DNA of 64,000 nt from Leptospira johnsonii (GCF_003112675.1 NZ_BFAY01000006.1:310001-374000), one strand, 5' to 3'. Positions 16,086 through 24,996 are shown, counted from the stretch's first letter. A program made the numbers and translations. Notes: a model not told the origin generated them from the sequence alone.

Positions 16086-17236
16086 GGAAGAACGCTTACT
16101 CCTAGTTCCGATTTTTCTAATGTACTGAGATCAGATTTTTCGTAAGTGGTCACGCTCCCTTTTCGGATGATCCCACCTGCAAGTAAATAGTCTGAATCGT
16201 TCGGATAGAATACCGCGGATTGACCAGGAGCCACTCCCTTTACTTCTTCCAGAGGAAATACTTGTATAAAGTTTTCGTTGCGTACTACTTTTGCTTTGAT
16301 AGGACGGGAACGATATCTTACTTGAACCCTACATTCCGCACTTTCTGTCCCGAGTATTGGAGCCCAGGCTTGCAGATTCAAATCTTCTACGATAAAGGAG
16401 CCCACAAAGGTTTGTTTCTCTTCTGCCAAAACTACAGTTCCATCGTCTTGGATAGAGATCACATATAAAGGTGCCTTCCAGGCGATGCCCAGACCTTTTC
16501 TTTGTCCTATGGTGAAGTTTTCTTTTCCGGTATGTTCTCCTAGTACCTGACCGTCTTGCAATTTGAACAGACCGGGAGTGAAGTTAATATTCTTCTTAGC
16601 CAAAAACTTTCTATAATCGTTCTCAGGAATAAAGCAGATCTCTTGGGACTCCGCTTTTTCGGCGACTGGAAGTCCCATTCTTCTAGCGATCTCTCGGACT
16701 TCGGGTTTAGTCATTCCACCCAAAGGAAAAACAGTATTTTTCAGATTTTCTTGGGACAATCCGTACAGATAATATGCTTGGTTCTTATTCATATCCTCTG
16801 CATTAGAAATAGCATATCTTCCGTCTATCTCTACGATGTTTGCGTAATGTCCGGTTGCTATTTTATCAATTCCTAATGCAGAAGCCTTTTCGAATAAGGC
16901 GCCGAACTTCACGAAAGTATTACATTCCACACAAGGATTCGGGGTCTTTCCTTCCTTGTAATCGTTTACAAACCTGTCTATGACCTTCTCTTGGAAAAGT
17001 TTCTCCATCTTGATCACATAAAATGGGATATTCAAAGAGAGACCTACGTCTCTTGCATCCCTTATATCTTCCGGAGAACAACAGGATTTTTTAGTAGTAT
17101 CGCAGGCAGGTGCCTCGTATTCCCAGGTGCGCAGGTTGACACCGATCACTTCGTAACCTTCTTCCATGAGTAGGCCTGCTGTGACCGCACTGTCCACCCC
17201 TCCACTCATCGCTACTATGATCTTACCCTTACTCAT
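16082..17236 (-). CDS. mnmA: tRNA-specific 2-thiouridylase
   Basis: 384 residues. The PP-loop S-G-G-V-D-S-A-V near the N-terminus binds ATP. The first catalytic Cys is in N-P-C-V-E-C-N (about 100) and the second in E-S-Q-E-I-C-F-I (about 200), with the beta-barrel and adaptor domains after. MnmA thiolates U34 of Lys, Glu and Gln tRNAs using sulphur relayed from IscS. Length is in the usual range with a slightly extended C-terminus. It overlaps the upstream aspartic-protease gene by eight bases and the downstream fusion gene by four, so the three form a tightly coupled operon. Confidence 0.95.
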   Translation of the reverse strand: MSKGKIIVAMSGGVDSAVTAGLLMEEGYEVIGVNLRTWEYEAPACDTTKKSCCSPEDIRDARDVGLSLNIPFYVIKMEKLFQEKVIDRFVNDYKEGKTPNPCVECNTFVKFGALFEKASALGIDKIATGHYANIVEIDGRYAISNAEDMNKNQAYYLYGLSQENLKNTVFPLGGMTKPEVREIARRMGLPVAEKAESQEICFIPENDYRKFLAKKNINFTPGLFKLQDGQVLGEHTGKENFTIGQRKGLGIAWKAPLYVISIQDDGTVVLAEEKQTFVGSFIVEDLNLQAWAPILGTESAECRVQVRYRSRPIKAKVVRNENFIQVFPLEEVKGVAPGQSAVFYPNDSDYLLAGGIIRKGSVTTYEKSDLSTLEKSELGVSVLP

Positions 17237-18248
17237 TTCCTGGGACCAATTCCTTTCCTACTATACCAATAAGACTCCTTTTTGTGTCCAAAAGAATTCG
17301 ATAGTTTTCCATCCAATTCCGTCCCAGTATTCCGACGATCCCTCTCCGATGGTCCGAATGCAAAGCATCAGAAGGAATTCCTCCTGGAAAAACCTCCAAT
17401 TCGGGAGTGCAGAAGCCTATACCTTCAGAATCGTTTTTCACGAAAACAGGACAAAAAGGCCGGAGTGTTCTAATCTTTGCCTTTAGTCGGCCCCCACCAA
17501 AGTTGAATACTGTAGCTTCTTTTCCTTCTACATATTCTGTTGAGTGATCCGATTTGATCGTGTCCCAGTCTAGAACGCTGTATTCCGCTCCGGTGTCCAA
17601 AATCCAAGATTCTTTTCTAGTTCCCGGCGGACGAAGAAGCACCGCAGATGGTTGGCCAGACTTCAAAAACATTGGAAATAAATTTTCTTCTAAAAAACCG
17701 GGAGCAGGACTGGAAGTAGAAGATCTCCAAAGAGAAATTCTATCCGGCAGATCTAAAACTACGACGGAACCTAAGAATGCATTCATTCCCAATATCCCAT
17801 CAACTCTAAGTTCTCTAGGAAATTCATGAGAATAAAATTCTACTGACTCGAACGGACGAATTCCTCCGATGAATAGATCATTTTTGATCGTCCTTCTTAC
17901 AGACTGAACGGAACCTCCTGGAAAACTCGCACTCAAAACTCTTTTGGGAGAATTTTCCGGAACATGATCTTCCGAAAGAAAGGAAACAAATGCACCCGTA
18001 TCAATCAGGAATCTAAGAGGTTCTCTATCCTTGTCCAAAGAAAGATAAATTACAGGAAGATGATCCACTTCTTTTAAAGGAAGCCGGATCCAGATCCCAC
18101 CTGCATCTTTTTCGTAACGAATATAACCTGAGAATAAATTTCGAAAATCGAAAGTAGTACAACCAGCTACATAAAAGAAGAATACCCCAAGGATAATCTT
18201 GGAAAGAATAGTTCTTTTTTTGAATGTACGATTTGAAAGAAAAAGCAT
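17229..18248 (-). CDS. Double retropepsin-like aspartic protease lipoprotein
   Basis: 339 residues. The signal peptide ends at Y-V-A-G-C (about 29), so it is probably lipidated. Two aspartic-protease half-sites are visible: F-L-I-D-T-G-A-F-V-S near 90 and W-I-L-D-T-G-A-E-Y-S near 225. Each is followed by a hydrophobic-hydrophobic-Gly element (G-I-L-G-M-N, G-I-L-G-R-N). Retropepsins normally supply one half-site and dimerise; here both halves sit in one chain, as in pepsin. A periplasmic or surface protease is likely; the substrate is unknown. The gene leads the mnmA operon. Confidence 0.78.
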   Translation of the reverse strand: MLFLSNRTFKKRTILSKIILGVFFFYVAGCTTFDFRNLFSGYIRYEKDAGGIWIRLPLKEVDHLPVIYLSLDKDREPLRFLIDTGAFVSFLSEDHVPENSPKRVLSASFPGGSVQSVRRTIKNDLFIGGIRPFESVEFYSHEFPRELRVDGILGMNAFLGSVVVLDLPDRISLWRSSTSSPAPGFLEENLFPMFLKSGQPSAVLLRPPGTRKESWILDTGAEYSVLDWDTIKSDHSTEYVEGKEATVFNFGGGRLKAKIRTLRPFCPVFVKNDSEGIGFCTPELEVFPGGIPSDALHSDHRRGIVGILGRNWMENYRILLDTKRSLIGIVGKELVPGNE

Positions 18249-18326
18249 CGCCAGTGTTCGAAAACCCGATTAGGATTTCAAATTTAGGGAAAAAATCGAT
18301 TCTTTTTTATTAAGAGAAAATTTAGA

Positions 18327-18353
18327 AAAGCGAACTCCGTCCAAGTTCGCTTT
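18327..18353 (-). terminator. Terminator after the 76-residue hypothetical gene
   Basis: On the minus strand AAAGCGAACT, seven-base loop, AGTTCGCTTT followed by T-rich sequence. It begins five bases after the stop of the small gene at 18358 and separates it from the aspartic-protease operon. Confidence 0.75.
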
Positions 18354-18357
18354 AGAA

Positions 18358-18588
18358 TTACAAAAGTTTTTTGATACAGCGGGAATTTGGACAGCGTGTA
18401 TAGTCGATTACACAATCCCTATACTCTATTCCTGTCTGAGCATCTTTTGCTTTGTACTCTATAAAACAGGAATAAGGAGAAAAATCGAACTCTTCTCTTC
18501 CTAAAGCTCGGTTACGGATACGTTTTCCGAGCTCCGCCTCTTCGATCTGGCTGATATAATAATGGTCCAGCTCAAGTTGTTTTTCCAT
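18358..18588 (-). CDS. Small conserved-looking hypothetical protein
   Basis: 76 residues, not recognised. It is charged and probably helical at the N-terminus (L-E-L-D-H-Y-Y-I-S-Q-I-E-E-A). The second half has four Cys, with a final C-P-N-S-R-C-I-K-K pair spaced like a metal or disulphide site. No signal peptide or membrane helix is visible. The ATG is 65 bases downstream of the diguanylate cyclase stop, and the gene has its own terminator. Function unknown. Confidence 0.6.
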   Translation of the reverse strand: MEKQLELDHYYISQIEEAELGKRIRNRALGREEFDFSPYSCFIEYKAKDAQTGIEYRDCVIDYTRCPNSRCIKKLL

Positions 18589-18653
18589 GATAGAGATTTC
18601 GGTCGAATTTTAGAATTCGATAAGCCCGAAATCCCCGAGAAAATGGGAAAAAA

Positions 18654-19691
18654 CTAGTTCTGGACCGGTATTTGGAAGGAAACAGTCCTGTTTTTACCGG
18701 AATGTTTTGCCTCGTAAAGCGCCTTATCCGCCCTTTCTATCAGATCCTTATTGTTTCGGTCATTTGCCCAAAACTCGGAAACTCCTATGGAAAGAGTAAC
18801 TTGGAAATCAGGTCCTCCGTTCGGATTCGGGATAGAAGCAGTTTCTACCGCCTTTCTCAAACGTTCTCCCATTTCAAAGCCTCGCTTTAAGTCCGCGCCT
18901 GGCATGACTAAACAGAATTCCTCTCCACCATATCTGGCGGCGATATCATGTTTGCCTGCACATTGGATCAGCCTTGCAGCGACTTCGATCAATACCTGGT
19001 CACCAGCTTGGTGCCCATGAGTATCGTTGAACTTTTTGAAGTTGTCCACATCAGTGAATAGAAGAGCAAGATTCGTTCTTTTTTTACGGCAACGTTCCAT
19101 CTCTTCTTTCAGTTTGGTTTGGAAGTAATGATGTACTTTCAAACCGGTCATCATGTCAACGGTAGCAAGTTCGTACAGTCTAGAGTTCTCTACTGCAATC
19201 CCTGCAAGGGTGGAAAGAGTTGTGAGAAAGTCCCTGTCCTCTTCCATCCATTCTCCCATGGTGATCTTTTCACCTAAGAGAAGAAGTCCGTTCACTTTTC
19301 CTTTTGCGTTCAAAGGAATGATGAGGTCTCCGCCTATTCTTCTTAAAAATTCCAACTCTGGACTTAAGCCCATGGACTCTTCGACTTGATCGGGAGTCAT
19401 AGCCTTAAGTTTGGTTTCTAAAAAAGTAACTAAAGGTGCATCTGTTTTGATCCGGAACCCTGCATCATCTTCTGCAAGATCGAATCCTTTGAAGCTAGGT
19501 TCCAATTCGAAATAATTGGAGTCTGCTTCCGGAGCTAAAAAGATAGCCGCGCTCAATGTTTGAAGTTGAGCTAAACAAATATTTAAAATAGCATCGATTA
19601 GATACTTATAATCCAGTGTGGAATTAAGAGCCTTACTGATCTCGAGAAGTTGTTTCTGATCATAGATCTTCTTCTCATAATATTCGATCAT
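18654..19691 (-). CDS. GAF-GGDEF diguanylate cyclase
   Basis: About 345 residues. A GAF sensor domain occupies about 20-180 and a GGDEF domain about 190-345. The catalytic motif R-Y-G-G-E-E-F is intact, so it should make c-di-GMP from two GTP. The inhibitory I-site that normally reads R-x-x-D five residues before the motif is G-K-H-D here, so product inhibition at that site is probably lost. There is no membrane segment; the signal is sensed in the cytoplasm. The frame is open to a TTG at 19739. I use the ATG at 19691, but neither start has a clear Shine-Dalgarno sequence. Confidence 0.88.
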   Translation of the reverse strand: MIEYYEKKIYDQKQLLEISKALNSTLDYKYLIDAILNICLAQLQTLSAAIFLAPEADSNYFELEPSFKGFDLAEDDAGFRIKTDAPLVTFLETKLKAMTPDQVEESMGLSPELEFLRRIGGDLIIPLNAKGKVNGLLLLGEKITMGEWMEEDRDFLTTLSTLAGIAVENSRLYELATVDMMTGLKVHHYFQTKLKEEMERCRKKRTNLALLFTDVDNFKKFNDTHGHQAGDQVLIEVAARLIQCAGKHDIAARYGGEEFCLVMPGADLKRGFEMGERLRKAVETASIPNPNGGPDFQVTLSIGVSEFWANDRNNKDLIERADKALYEAKHSGKNRTVSFQIPVQN

Positions 19692-19917
19692 CAATGGGTC
19701 ATTGTCTTTTCCGATCAACTGTGGAATCTCCCAATACAAAATTGAAAAGATAATTTATTTCGCTAATCCGTTTCTTCGCCTACGGACTTTGAACATTTTC
19801 CGTGAAGTCGATCCGCAAGAGGTAGTAGCATCAAAAAGCTTTCCTCGGGGAAATCAAACTCTTTTTGGTTTTTCATTTGACTTTCAGCCTGGGTTAAGGA
19901 AACATGGTTCTAGACGC

Positions 19918-19990
<73 letters not shown>

Positions 19991-20108
19991 GAGCGTTTTA
20001 CATCAAATCATTATCCTCAAAAGTAGACAAAGAGACGTTTAATTTCTACCTTTTCTACTCTTTCCTGATAAAAAAGAAACAAATCTCTTATTTGCTAATC
20101 CTTTCTAG

Positions 20109-20888
20109 TTAGTTTCCTAACTCTTTAGAACGTTCCGTTGCTCTTTTGACTGCTGAGATAACGGCAAATGGGAATTTATTCTTCTCCAACTCTTCTAAAC
20201 CTGCGATTGTTGTTCCGCCTGGAGAAGTTACTTTGTTTTTCAAAACTTCCGGATGAGTATCAGGATTCTTTTCCAATTCTTTTGCAAGTAATTCAGCACC
20301 ACCTATCACAGTCTGTATGGAAAGCTCCAGAGCTTGAGAGTATGTCAAACCGGAGGCAACTCCACCTTCCGCCAAACTTTGGATAAACCTAAGTACGTAG
20401 GCAGGACCTGAACCGGAGAGTCCAGTCACCGCATCCAATAGTTCTTCTTTGGAAAGTTCCAAACAATAAGAGATAGGTGAGAATATCTCTTTCAGACTTT
20501 CGTATAATTCCTTATCTCCATAATATCCTAAGGCGCCCTTTCCTACAAGAATCGGAAGATTTGGCATAATACGGACAACCTTGGATCCGTTAGGAGCAGA
20601 AGAAGAAAGTACCCTCGTGTCAATTCCAGCCGCTACGGAGAGAATCGCCTTAGGAGCTTCCAAAGATCTAAGAGTTTTAGAAACTTCTGCCGGTTTTATC
20701 GCTAAGATAAGAAGGTCTGCTTTCTTTTGAAATTGGGACCAATCTGTTTCTATAACCATTCCTTGCGCTTTTTTAGGATCTAGATACGGATCGTAACCGA
20801 TCACATCTATGTTTCTAGCTTGGAGAGAACGTAATATTGCTCCTCCCATATTTCCGCAGCCTATGATACCGATCTTATTGTATTTCAT
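20109..20888 (-). CDS. proC: Pyrroline-5-carboxylate reductase
   Basis: 259 residues. The N-terminal Rossmann motif I-G-I-I-G-C-G-N-M-G-G-A-I binds NAD(P)H. The C-terminal part has the ProC signature A-V-T-G-L-S-G-S-G-P-A-Y-V and then the V-T-S-P-G-G-T-T-I-A-G-L-E motif. It makes the last step of proline synthesis, reducing P5C in the cytoplasm. Length is normal. The start overlaps the yggS stop by four bases (ATGA), the common yggS-proC pairing in bacteria. Confidence 0.96.
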   Translation of the reverse strand: MKYNKIGIIGCGNMGGAILRSLQARNIDVIGYDPYLDPKKAQGMVIETDWSQFQKKADLLILAIKPAEVSKTLRSLEAPKAILSVAAGIDTRVLSSSAPNGSKVVRIMPNLPILVGKGALGYYGDKELYESLKEIFSPISYCLELSKEELLDAVTGLSGSGPAYVLRFIQSLAEGGVASGLTYSQALELSIQTVIGGAELLAKELEKNPDTHPEVLKNKVTSPGGTTIAGLEELEKNKFPFAVISAVKRATERSKELGN

Positions 20889-21550
20889 GTTCTTTCTCCG
20901 AATATTGCGGTCCCAATCCTAAGATAATCGCTTCCTTCTTCCAATGCAATCCTGTAATCGCCGGACATTCCCATGGATAGTTTTCCTTGGGGAAAAAATC
21001 CTTTTCGGATCTCCGCAATCTCTCTAAACACTTTGCGGGTTTCTTCCGGATCTCCGGAGCTTGGGCCCATTGTCATAAAACCTTCTAACACACAGAACTC
21101 GGAACTGAGAGTTTCTTTTTTTTGGAGAAGTCCCAAAACTTCTTCTTTCGAAAATCCTGATTTTGAATCTTCTTCCGTTAGATTAACTTGTAGGAAGTAA
21201 CGTATCTTCCAGCGGTCCCCATCCATTCTTCTTTTCAATTCCTGTAAGATCTTTTCGGAACCTACTCCATGAACGAATGAATATAGACCGGCATACTTTC
21301 GGATATGAGAAGATTGCACAGGACCGATATGATGTAGTATAAAATCTTTTTCAGGTTTTCCCAAGTCGGAAAATTTTTCGATCCCTTCTTGGACCCTATT
21401 TTCTCCGAAATGGATCACTCCTCCGGAGATCGCTTCTAGTACTTTTTCTTTGGGTTGGAACTTGGAAACTGCTATAAGTGTTGGAGTTCCTACGGGTTTT
21501 AAGGACTCTAATTCTTGTACTATAGATCTATAATTCTCAGAAACACCCAC
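20885..21550 (-). CDS. yggS: YggS/PROSC-family PLP-binding protein
   Basis: 221 residues with the PLP-barrel fold. The conserved L-I-A-V-S-K-F contains the lysine that binds PLP near residue 30. H-F-G-E-N-R-V-Q-E, then H-H-I-G-P-V-Q (in place of the usual H-x-I-G-x-L-Q) and the final M-G-M-S-G-D-Y (usually M-G-M-S-x-D) with R-I-G-T-A-I-F-G complete the family pattern. It regulates cellular PLP and amino-acid pools. Its start lies right after the stop of the coiled-coil protein upstream and it is coupled to proC. Confidence 0.93.
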   Translation of the reverse strand: MGVSENYRSIVQELESLKPVGTPTLIAVSKFQPKEKVLEAISGGVIHFGENRVQEGIEKFSDLGKPEKDFILHHIGPVQSSHIRKYAGLYSFVHGVGSEKILQELKRRMDGDRWKIRYFLQVNLTEEDSKSGFSKEEVLGLLQKKETLSSEFCVLEGFMTMGPSSGDPEETRKVFREIAEIRKGFFPQGKLSMGMSGDYRIALEEGSDYLRIGTAIFGERT

Positions 21551-21552
21551 AC

Positions 21553-22236
21553 CTAATCGGCCTTGGACTTTTTTTTCATCCCGGAAACTTCTTGTTCCAG
21601 GATTTCCACACGTTTGCGCAAAGATATTTTGCTCTTTTTCTTAGGTGATCCGTTTTTCATCCCTAACTTCTTTTCTAAACGCCCTACTCTCTTTTCCAAA
21701 GAGCTGATCTTTGCGTTTACGGAAGAATGAGCCGTTCTTCTTTTCTTGTACTTTTTAGAATGACGTTTTTCTTTTTTCGGTTTAGGACCGTCGTCGTATT
21801 CGACTAGGCTTTCATCCCTTTGTTTTATTCTAGGGCGCTCCATTTCTTCTCTTTTGGGAAGATCGGAAGTTTCAGAAACCTTTGTCTCCTGCTTCTCAGA
21901 AGTTTTTGTAGAAAGGGAGTCCTTCTTCTCCTTTCCTAAACCTGGAACCTCATAGTCTTTTGGCAAAGGTTGGGAAGAAGGTTCGGTAACCGTATCTTTA
22001 GGTTTCGAAAAATCGGAGTCAAAGTTTTGGCTCGGAGAAGATAGATCTTTTCCGTCAGGCACTTCTTCCGGAGTAAGAATGGTACGTTCCGGTTGGGACT
22101 TTTCTTCTATTTGTAGATTTTTATCCTTATACCAAGCGGCAATCCGATCTCTTTCCACATATAAATAAAATGCGAGAGATCCAAGTAGTAGGATGAGAAG
22201 TCCGCTGAGTAGGATTTTGAGAATATCCCGGTTCAT
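21553..22236 (-). CDS. Membrane-anchored basic coiled-coil protein
   Basis: About 227 residues, not recognised. One N-terminal membrane helix (I-L-L-S-G-L-L-I-L-L-L-G-S-L-A-F) is followed by a long Ser/Pro/Lys/Glu-rich, probably disordered region. The C-terminal 60 residues are strongly basic and heptad-like (S-S-L-E-K-R-V-G-R-L-E-K-K-L-G and R-V-E-I-L-E-Q-E-V). The start at 22236 has AAAGG upstream and puts the helix at the N-terminus. It is the first gene of the yggS-proC unit. A role as a cell-envelope spacer or DNA/RNA-binding anchor is only speculation. Confidence 0.6.
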   Translation of the reverse strand: MNRDILKILLSGLLILLLGSLAFYLYVERDRIAAWYKDKNLQIEEKSQPERTILTPEEVPDGKDLSSPSQNFDSDFSKPKDTVTEPSSQPLPKDYEVPGLGKEKKDSLSTKTSEKQETKVSETSDLPKREEMERPRIKQRDESLVEYDDGPKPKKEKRHSKKYKKRRTAHSSVNAKISSLEKRVGRLEKKLGMKNGSPKKKSKISLRKRVEILEQEVSGMKKKSKAD

Positions 22237-22335
22237 AAAATACCTTTTACAATTATCGGCTTGGAAAACCCGAGAATTGGGCAAAAAACCCGGCTTCTTA
22301 TTAGGAGATCCACAAAATCTACCGAAAGATCTAGA

Positions 22336-23076
22336 GTGATACGGACCGTTCTATTCTGCTTTTGCCTAAGTTTATGGATCCTTCCAAAACCGACCTGGGC
22401 GCCTCCCGTCAAAAGAGACCAAGACGAGGCAAGTAGAGTCCTTCAATTAGAAAAAGTACTAGCCGATTGGAAGCATTACAATCTTTTTCTAGTAGATTCA
22501 TTTGAGGGAGAAAGACCTTGGGAAATATACCGAGGAGTTTCCTTCTTAAACAGAATAGACTATGTGTCTCAGGTCCCGGATTCTCTTGCATTTTCGAAAG
22601 AAAGAGAATTATACAAGGCGTCTCCCAAAGAAGAATACAGGTCTATGATGGTCCAAACATTCTTCGAAAATCCAAAACATGAACATTTGGAGATCCGACC
22701 TAAGGAGCCGATCCGTCTTCCGATTGGAATTCCAACTCGTGTATTTTTTTGGGCTTACTCCAATAATCATAATGTTGTTTTGGAGTTGGTATTCCATCAG
22801 AAAAAATCCAAAGAGATCGTTTTGGAATTAGGAGACCTCAAATTCGACGGTTGGAAAAGAATAGAGACACAAATTGCTGTCCCAGCCAGAAATCTCAGGC
22901 TCAACCAATCGCTTCGTTTTCCCTTGGAGCTGGTTTCTATCCGGATCAAACCGAATCCTTTCCAACCGAAAGGTGAATTTTATTTTTATATGGACCGTTT
23001 AGGGATACTGATCGACAGCAGAGAAGAATCTTATCCCGGAGCGGATGTCAAAGACAATTGGGGTACTGCTCTGTAA
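22336..23076 (+). CDS. FlaA-like flagellar sheath protein homologue
   Basis: About 246 residues from a GTG start that gives a clean signal peptide (M-I-R-T-V-L-F-C-F-C-L-S-L-W-I-L-P-K-P-T-W-A). The body carries the FlaA family pattern: L-A-D-W-K-H-Y early, then H-L-E-I-R-P-K-E-P-I-R-L-P-I, a lectin-like beta stretch, D-L-K-F-D-G-W-K-R-I-E-T-Q-I and F-Y-F-Y-M-D-R-L-G-I-L. FlaA proteins form the outer layer of spirochaete periplasmic flagella. This one is not beside a second flaA and looks divergent, so it may be a paralogue with another role. The open frame reaches TTG 22261. It overlaps the convergent HAD gene by 29 bases. Confidence 0.65.
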   Translation: MIRTVLFCFCLSLWILPKPTWAPPVKRDQDEASRVLQLEKVLADWKHYNLFLVDSFEGERPWEIYRGVSFLNRIDYVSQVPDSLAFSKERELYKASPKEEYRSMMVQTFFENPKHEHLEIRPKEPIRLPIGIPTRVFFWAYSNNHNVVLELVFHQKKSKEIVLELGDLKFDGWKRIETQIAVPARNLRLNQSLRFPLELVSIRIKPNPFQPKGEFYFYMDRLGILIDSREESYPGADVKDNWGTAL

Positions 23077-23665
23077 GGAATTCCTTTAACTCTTCCGGCT
23101 TTTTGGGATTAAACTTAAAAGCATTCCAGTTCATATATCCTGCGACTTCCACATTGGTTGGATTATCATCTATAAACACATAATCTTTTCCTGGAAAATC
23201 AGTCTCTATCCATTGGTAATATTCTTGGGCAGGTTTTCTCACACCCATCTCACAGGAAAAATACAACGCATCCAGAGAATGTAATAACTCAGCTATCTCC
23301 GGGAATTTCATGACCTCTTTGTACCAAATCGAATAATTGCTAGCTAGGACCACTGAAAATCCTTTTTCCTTCAGACTTTTTACGATCTCCAAGGTTTCAG
23401 GAATTGGATTGATGCGGGAAAACATCTTTTCCTTTAGATCCTTAGGATGAGGAAGTCCCTTGTCCTTATAAGGATCCAAATAAAATCTCTGGAAAAAATC
23501 CTCTTCTTCGATTCTTCCCATTTCGAAATCCAAGAAGGCTTGCTTTTCCCGACCGTTCTTAAAATCTTCCCAATGTTCTCTCGGTAAAAGTTCTTTTAAG
23601 GCCAGATGGAATGGGTCCTGGATCAGAGTATCCATTAGGTCGAATACAAAAAGAGGAGATCTCAT
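23048..23665 (-). CDS. HAD-superfamily hydrolase with non-canonical motif I
   Basis: 205 residues. The HAD fold is clear: motif I at residues 7-13 (F-D-L-M-D-T-L), motif II near V-L-A-S-N-Y-S, the Lys in G-V-R-K-P-A, and motif IV in Y-V-F-I-D-D-N-P-T-N-V. In motif I the second Asp of the usual D-x-D-x-T is Met, as in some plant and fungal HAD relatives, so phosphatase chemistry may be altered. A cap domain of about 60 helical residues follows motif I. The start codon lies six bases from the oppositely directed waaA start. Confidence 0.82.
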   Translation of the reverse strand: MRSPLFVFDLMDTLIQDPFHLALKELLPREHWEDFKNGREKQAFLDFEMGRIEEEDFFQRFYLDPYKDKGLPHPKDLKEKMFSRINPIPETLEIVKSLKEKGFSVVLASNYSIWYKEVMKFPEIAELLHSLDALYFSCEMGVRKPAQEYYQWIETDFPGKDYVFIDDNPTNVEVAGYMNWNAFKFNPKKPEELKEFLTEQYPNCL

Positions 23666-23671
23666 ACCACT

Positions 23672-24919
23672 ATGCTAATAACGTATCGGATTTTGACGAT
23701 CCTTCTTTGGCCCTGGATTTTCATTTTCTCGCTGCTGATCCCTGGCGCAAAAAATTTTCTCAAAACCAGAAAAGAAGATAAGAGAAGGATACTCTCTTAC
23801 CCCTTCGCACCCAAAGCACAAAAAGTGGTCTGGTTACATGCGGCTTCGGTGGGAGAACTAGACCAATGCAAAGCGCTCGCTCTAGTATATAAGAAGAAGG
23901 AGCCAGAAACTTTTCTTCTCCAAAGTGTATTCTCCGATTCAGTTAGAGATTCTAGTCTGGAAGCATTTCCGGCAGATCTGAAATTTCGTCTTCCCTTGGA
24001 TTTTCCTTGGAGTTACGATTTTATTTTAGATAAATTTTCTCCAGAAGTTTTGGTATGTATGGCCTGGGATCGTTGGCCCAATTTACTTTTAGCTGCCAAA
24101 AGAAGAAGGATCCAAACCATCCTCGCTTCCGCTGTCATCACTCTCCCCAAAGGATTTTTAAAAAGAAAATTTTATAAGGCAGCATTCAACTTATTCGATA
24201 AAATTCTAACTTCTCATTCTTCAGGAGAAGAAAAATTCAAAGAATTACTCGGAGAGAAAAAACCTATTAAAACTCTGGGAGATTCCAGATTCGATTCTGT
24301 GATCCAAAAAATAGAAACGAGCCAAAGAGAATTTAAAAGACCGAAAAATTATCCTTTCTCTCAGGTATTCTTACTCGCTTCTACTTACGAACCTTGTGAA
24401 AAATTGCTTCTTCCACTTTTGCAAGAATCTTCTCTCAAAAATACAGCCTTCTGGATCTTCCCCCATAAAACCGATCCGGCAAGGATCACTCAGTTAGAAT
24501 CGGAGATCAAAAAATTCACATCGGATTCTACTTTGTATTCTCACGCTGAATTTAATTCCATTTCTTCCAGAGTGATCTTATTCGATGTGCTTGGGATCTT
24601 GGCCCATGCGTATAGAGCCGCGGACTTTGCATATGTTGGAGGAGCATTACATAATAGAGTGCATAATGTTCTGGAGCCTGCCTATTTTGGACTTCCGCTT
24701 TTGAGCGGCCCAAGGATCACACATGCGCCGGAAGCAATAGAACTAAATCATAGAGGTGGACTTTTTATCATCCGCACAAAAGAAGAAGTTTTAGAAATAC
24801 TGCAATTAAGCTCTGAAAGAAAAGAGGCCATTCGTTTTTCTAATCGCCAATTTGTAGAAACAGGTAGAGGAGCAGCTGAAAGGATTTATTTGGAGATCGG
24901 TCCGCGCAAAGAACGCTGA
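23672..24919 (+). CDS. waaA: 3-deoxy-D-manno-octulosonate (Kdo) transferase
   Basis: 415 residues. An N-terminal membrane anchor is followed by the GT30 fold. V-V-W-L-H-A-A-S-V-G-E-L near 55 carries the catalytic Glu, G-D-S-R-F-D-S lies mid-protein, and V-G-G-A-L-H-N-R-V-H-N-V-L-E-P-A with G-L-P-L-L-S-G-P forms the donor-binding C-terminal half. WaaA adds Kdo to lipid A precursor at the inner membrane, the first core step of LPS synthesis. Length matches. Whether it adds one or two Kdo residues cannot be read. AGGAG lies about 14 bases upstream, a long spacing that overlaps the divergent HAD start. Confidence 0.93.
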   Translation: MLITYRILTILLWPWIFIFSLLIPGAKNFLKTRKEDKRRILSYPFAPKAQKVVWLHAASVGELDQCKALALVYKKKEPETFLLQSVFSDSVRDSSLEAFPADLKFRLPLDFPWSYDFILDKFSPEVLVCMAWDRWPNLLLAAKRRRIQTILASAVITLPKGFLKRKFYKAAFNLFDKILTSHSSGEEKFKELLGEKKPIKTLGDSRFDSVIQKIETSQREFKRPKNYPFSQVFLLASTYEPCEKLLLPLLQESSLKNTAFWIFPHKTDPARITQLESEIKKFTSDSTLYSHAEFNSISSRVILFDVLGILAHAYRAADFAYVGGALHNRVHNVLEPAYFGLPLLSGPRITHAPEAIELNHRGGLFIIRTKEEVLEILQLSSERKEAIRFSNRQFVETGRGAAERIYLEIGPRKER

Positions 24920-24996
24920 CTTGGCGAGCTCAGTAAGCTCTCCGCGAAACAAAAAATCCTTTTCTCCCATTACGAATAGAGGATACTAGGAAGGAA

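Noticed and set aside
14389..16128. Two long plus-strand open frames (245 and 318 residues) inside the ATP-grasp/FMN fusion gene
   Set aside because: They are antisense shadows: the minus strand has clear ATP-grasp and FMN motifs along the same stretch and the plus-strand translations show no recognisable domain.
20000..20108. Second tRNA after tRNA-fMet
   Set aside because: No cloverleaf could be drawn in the AT-rich sequence between the tRNA and proC.
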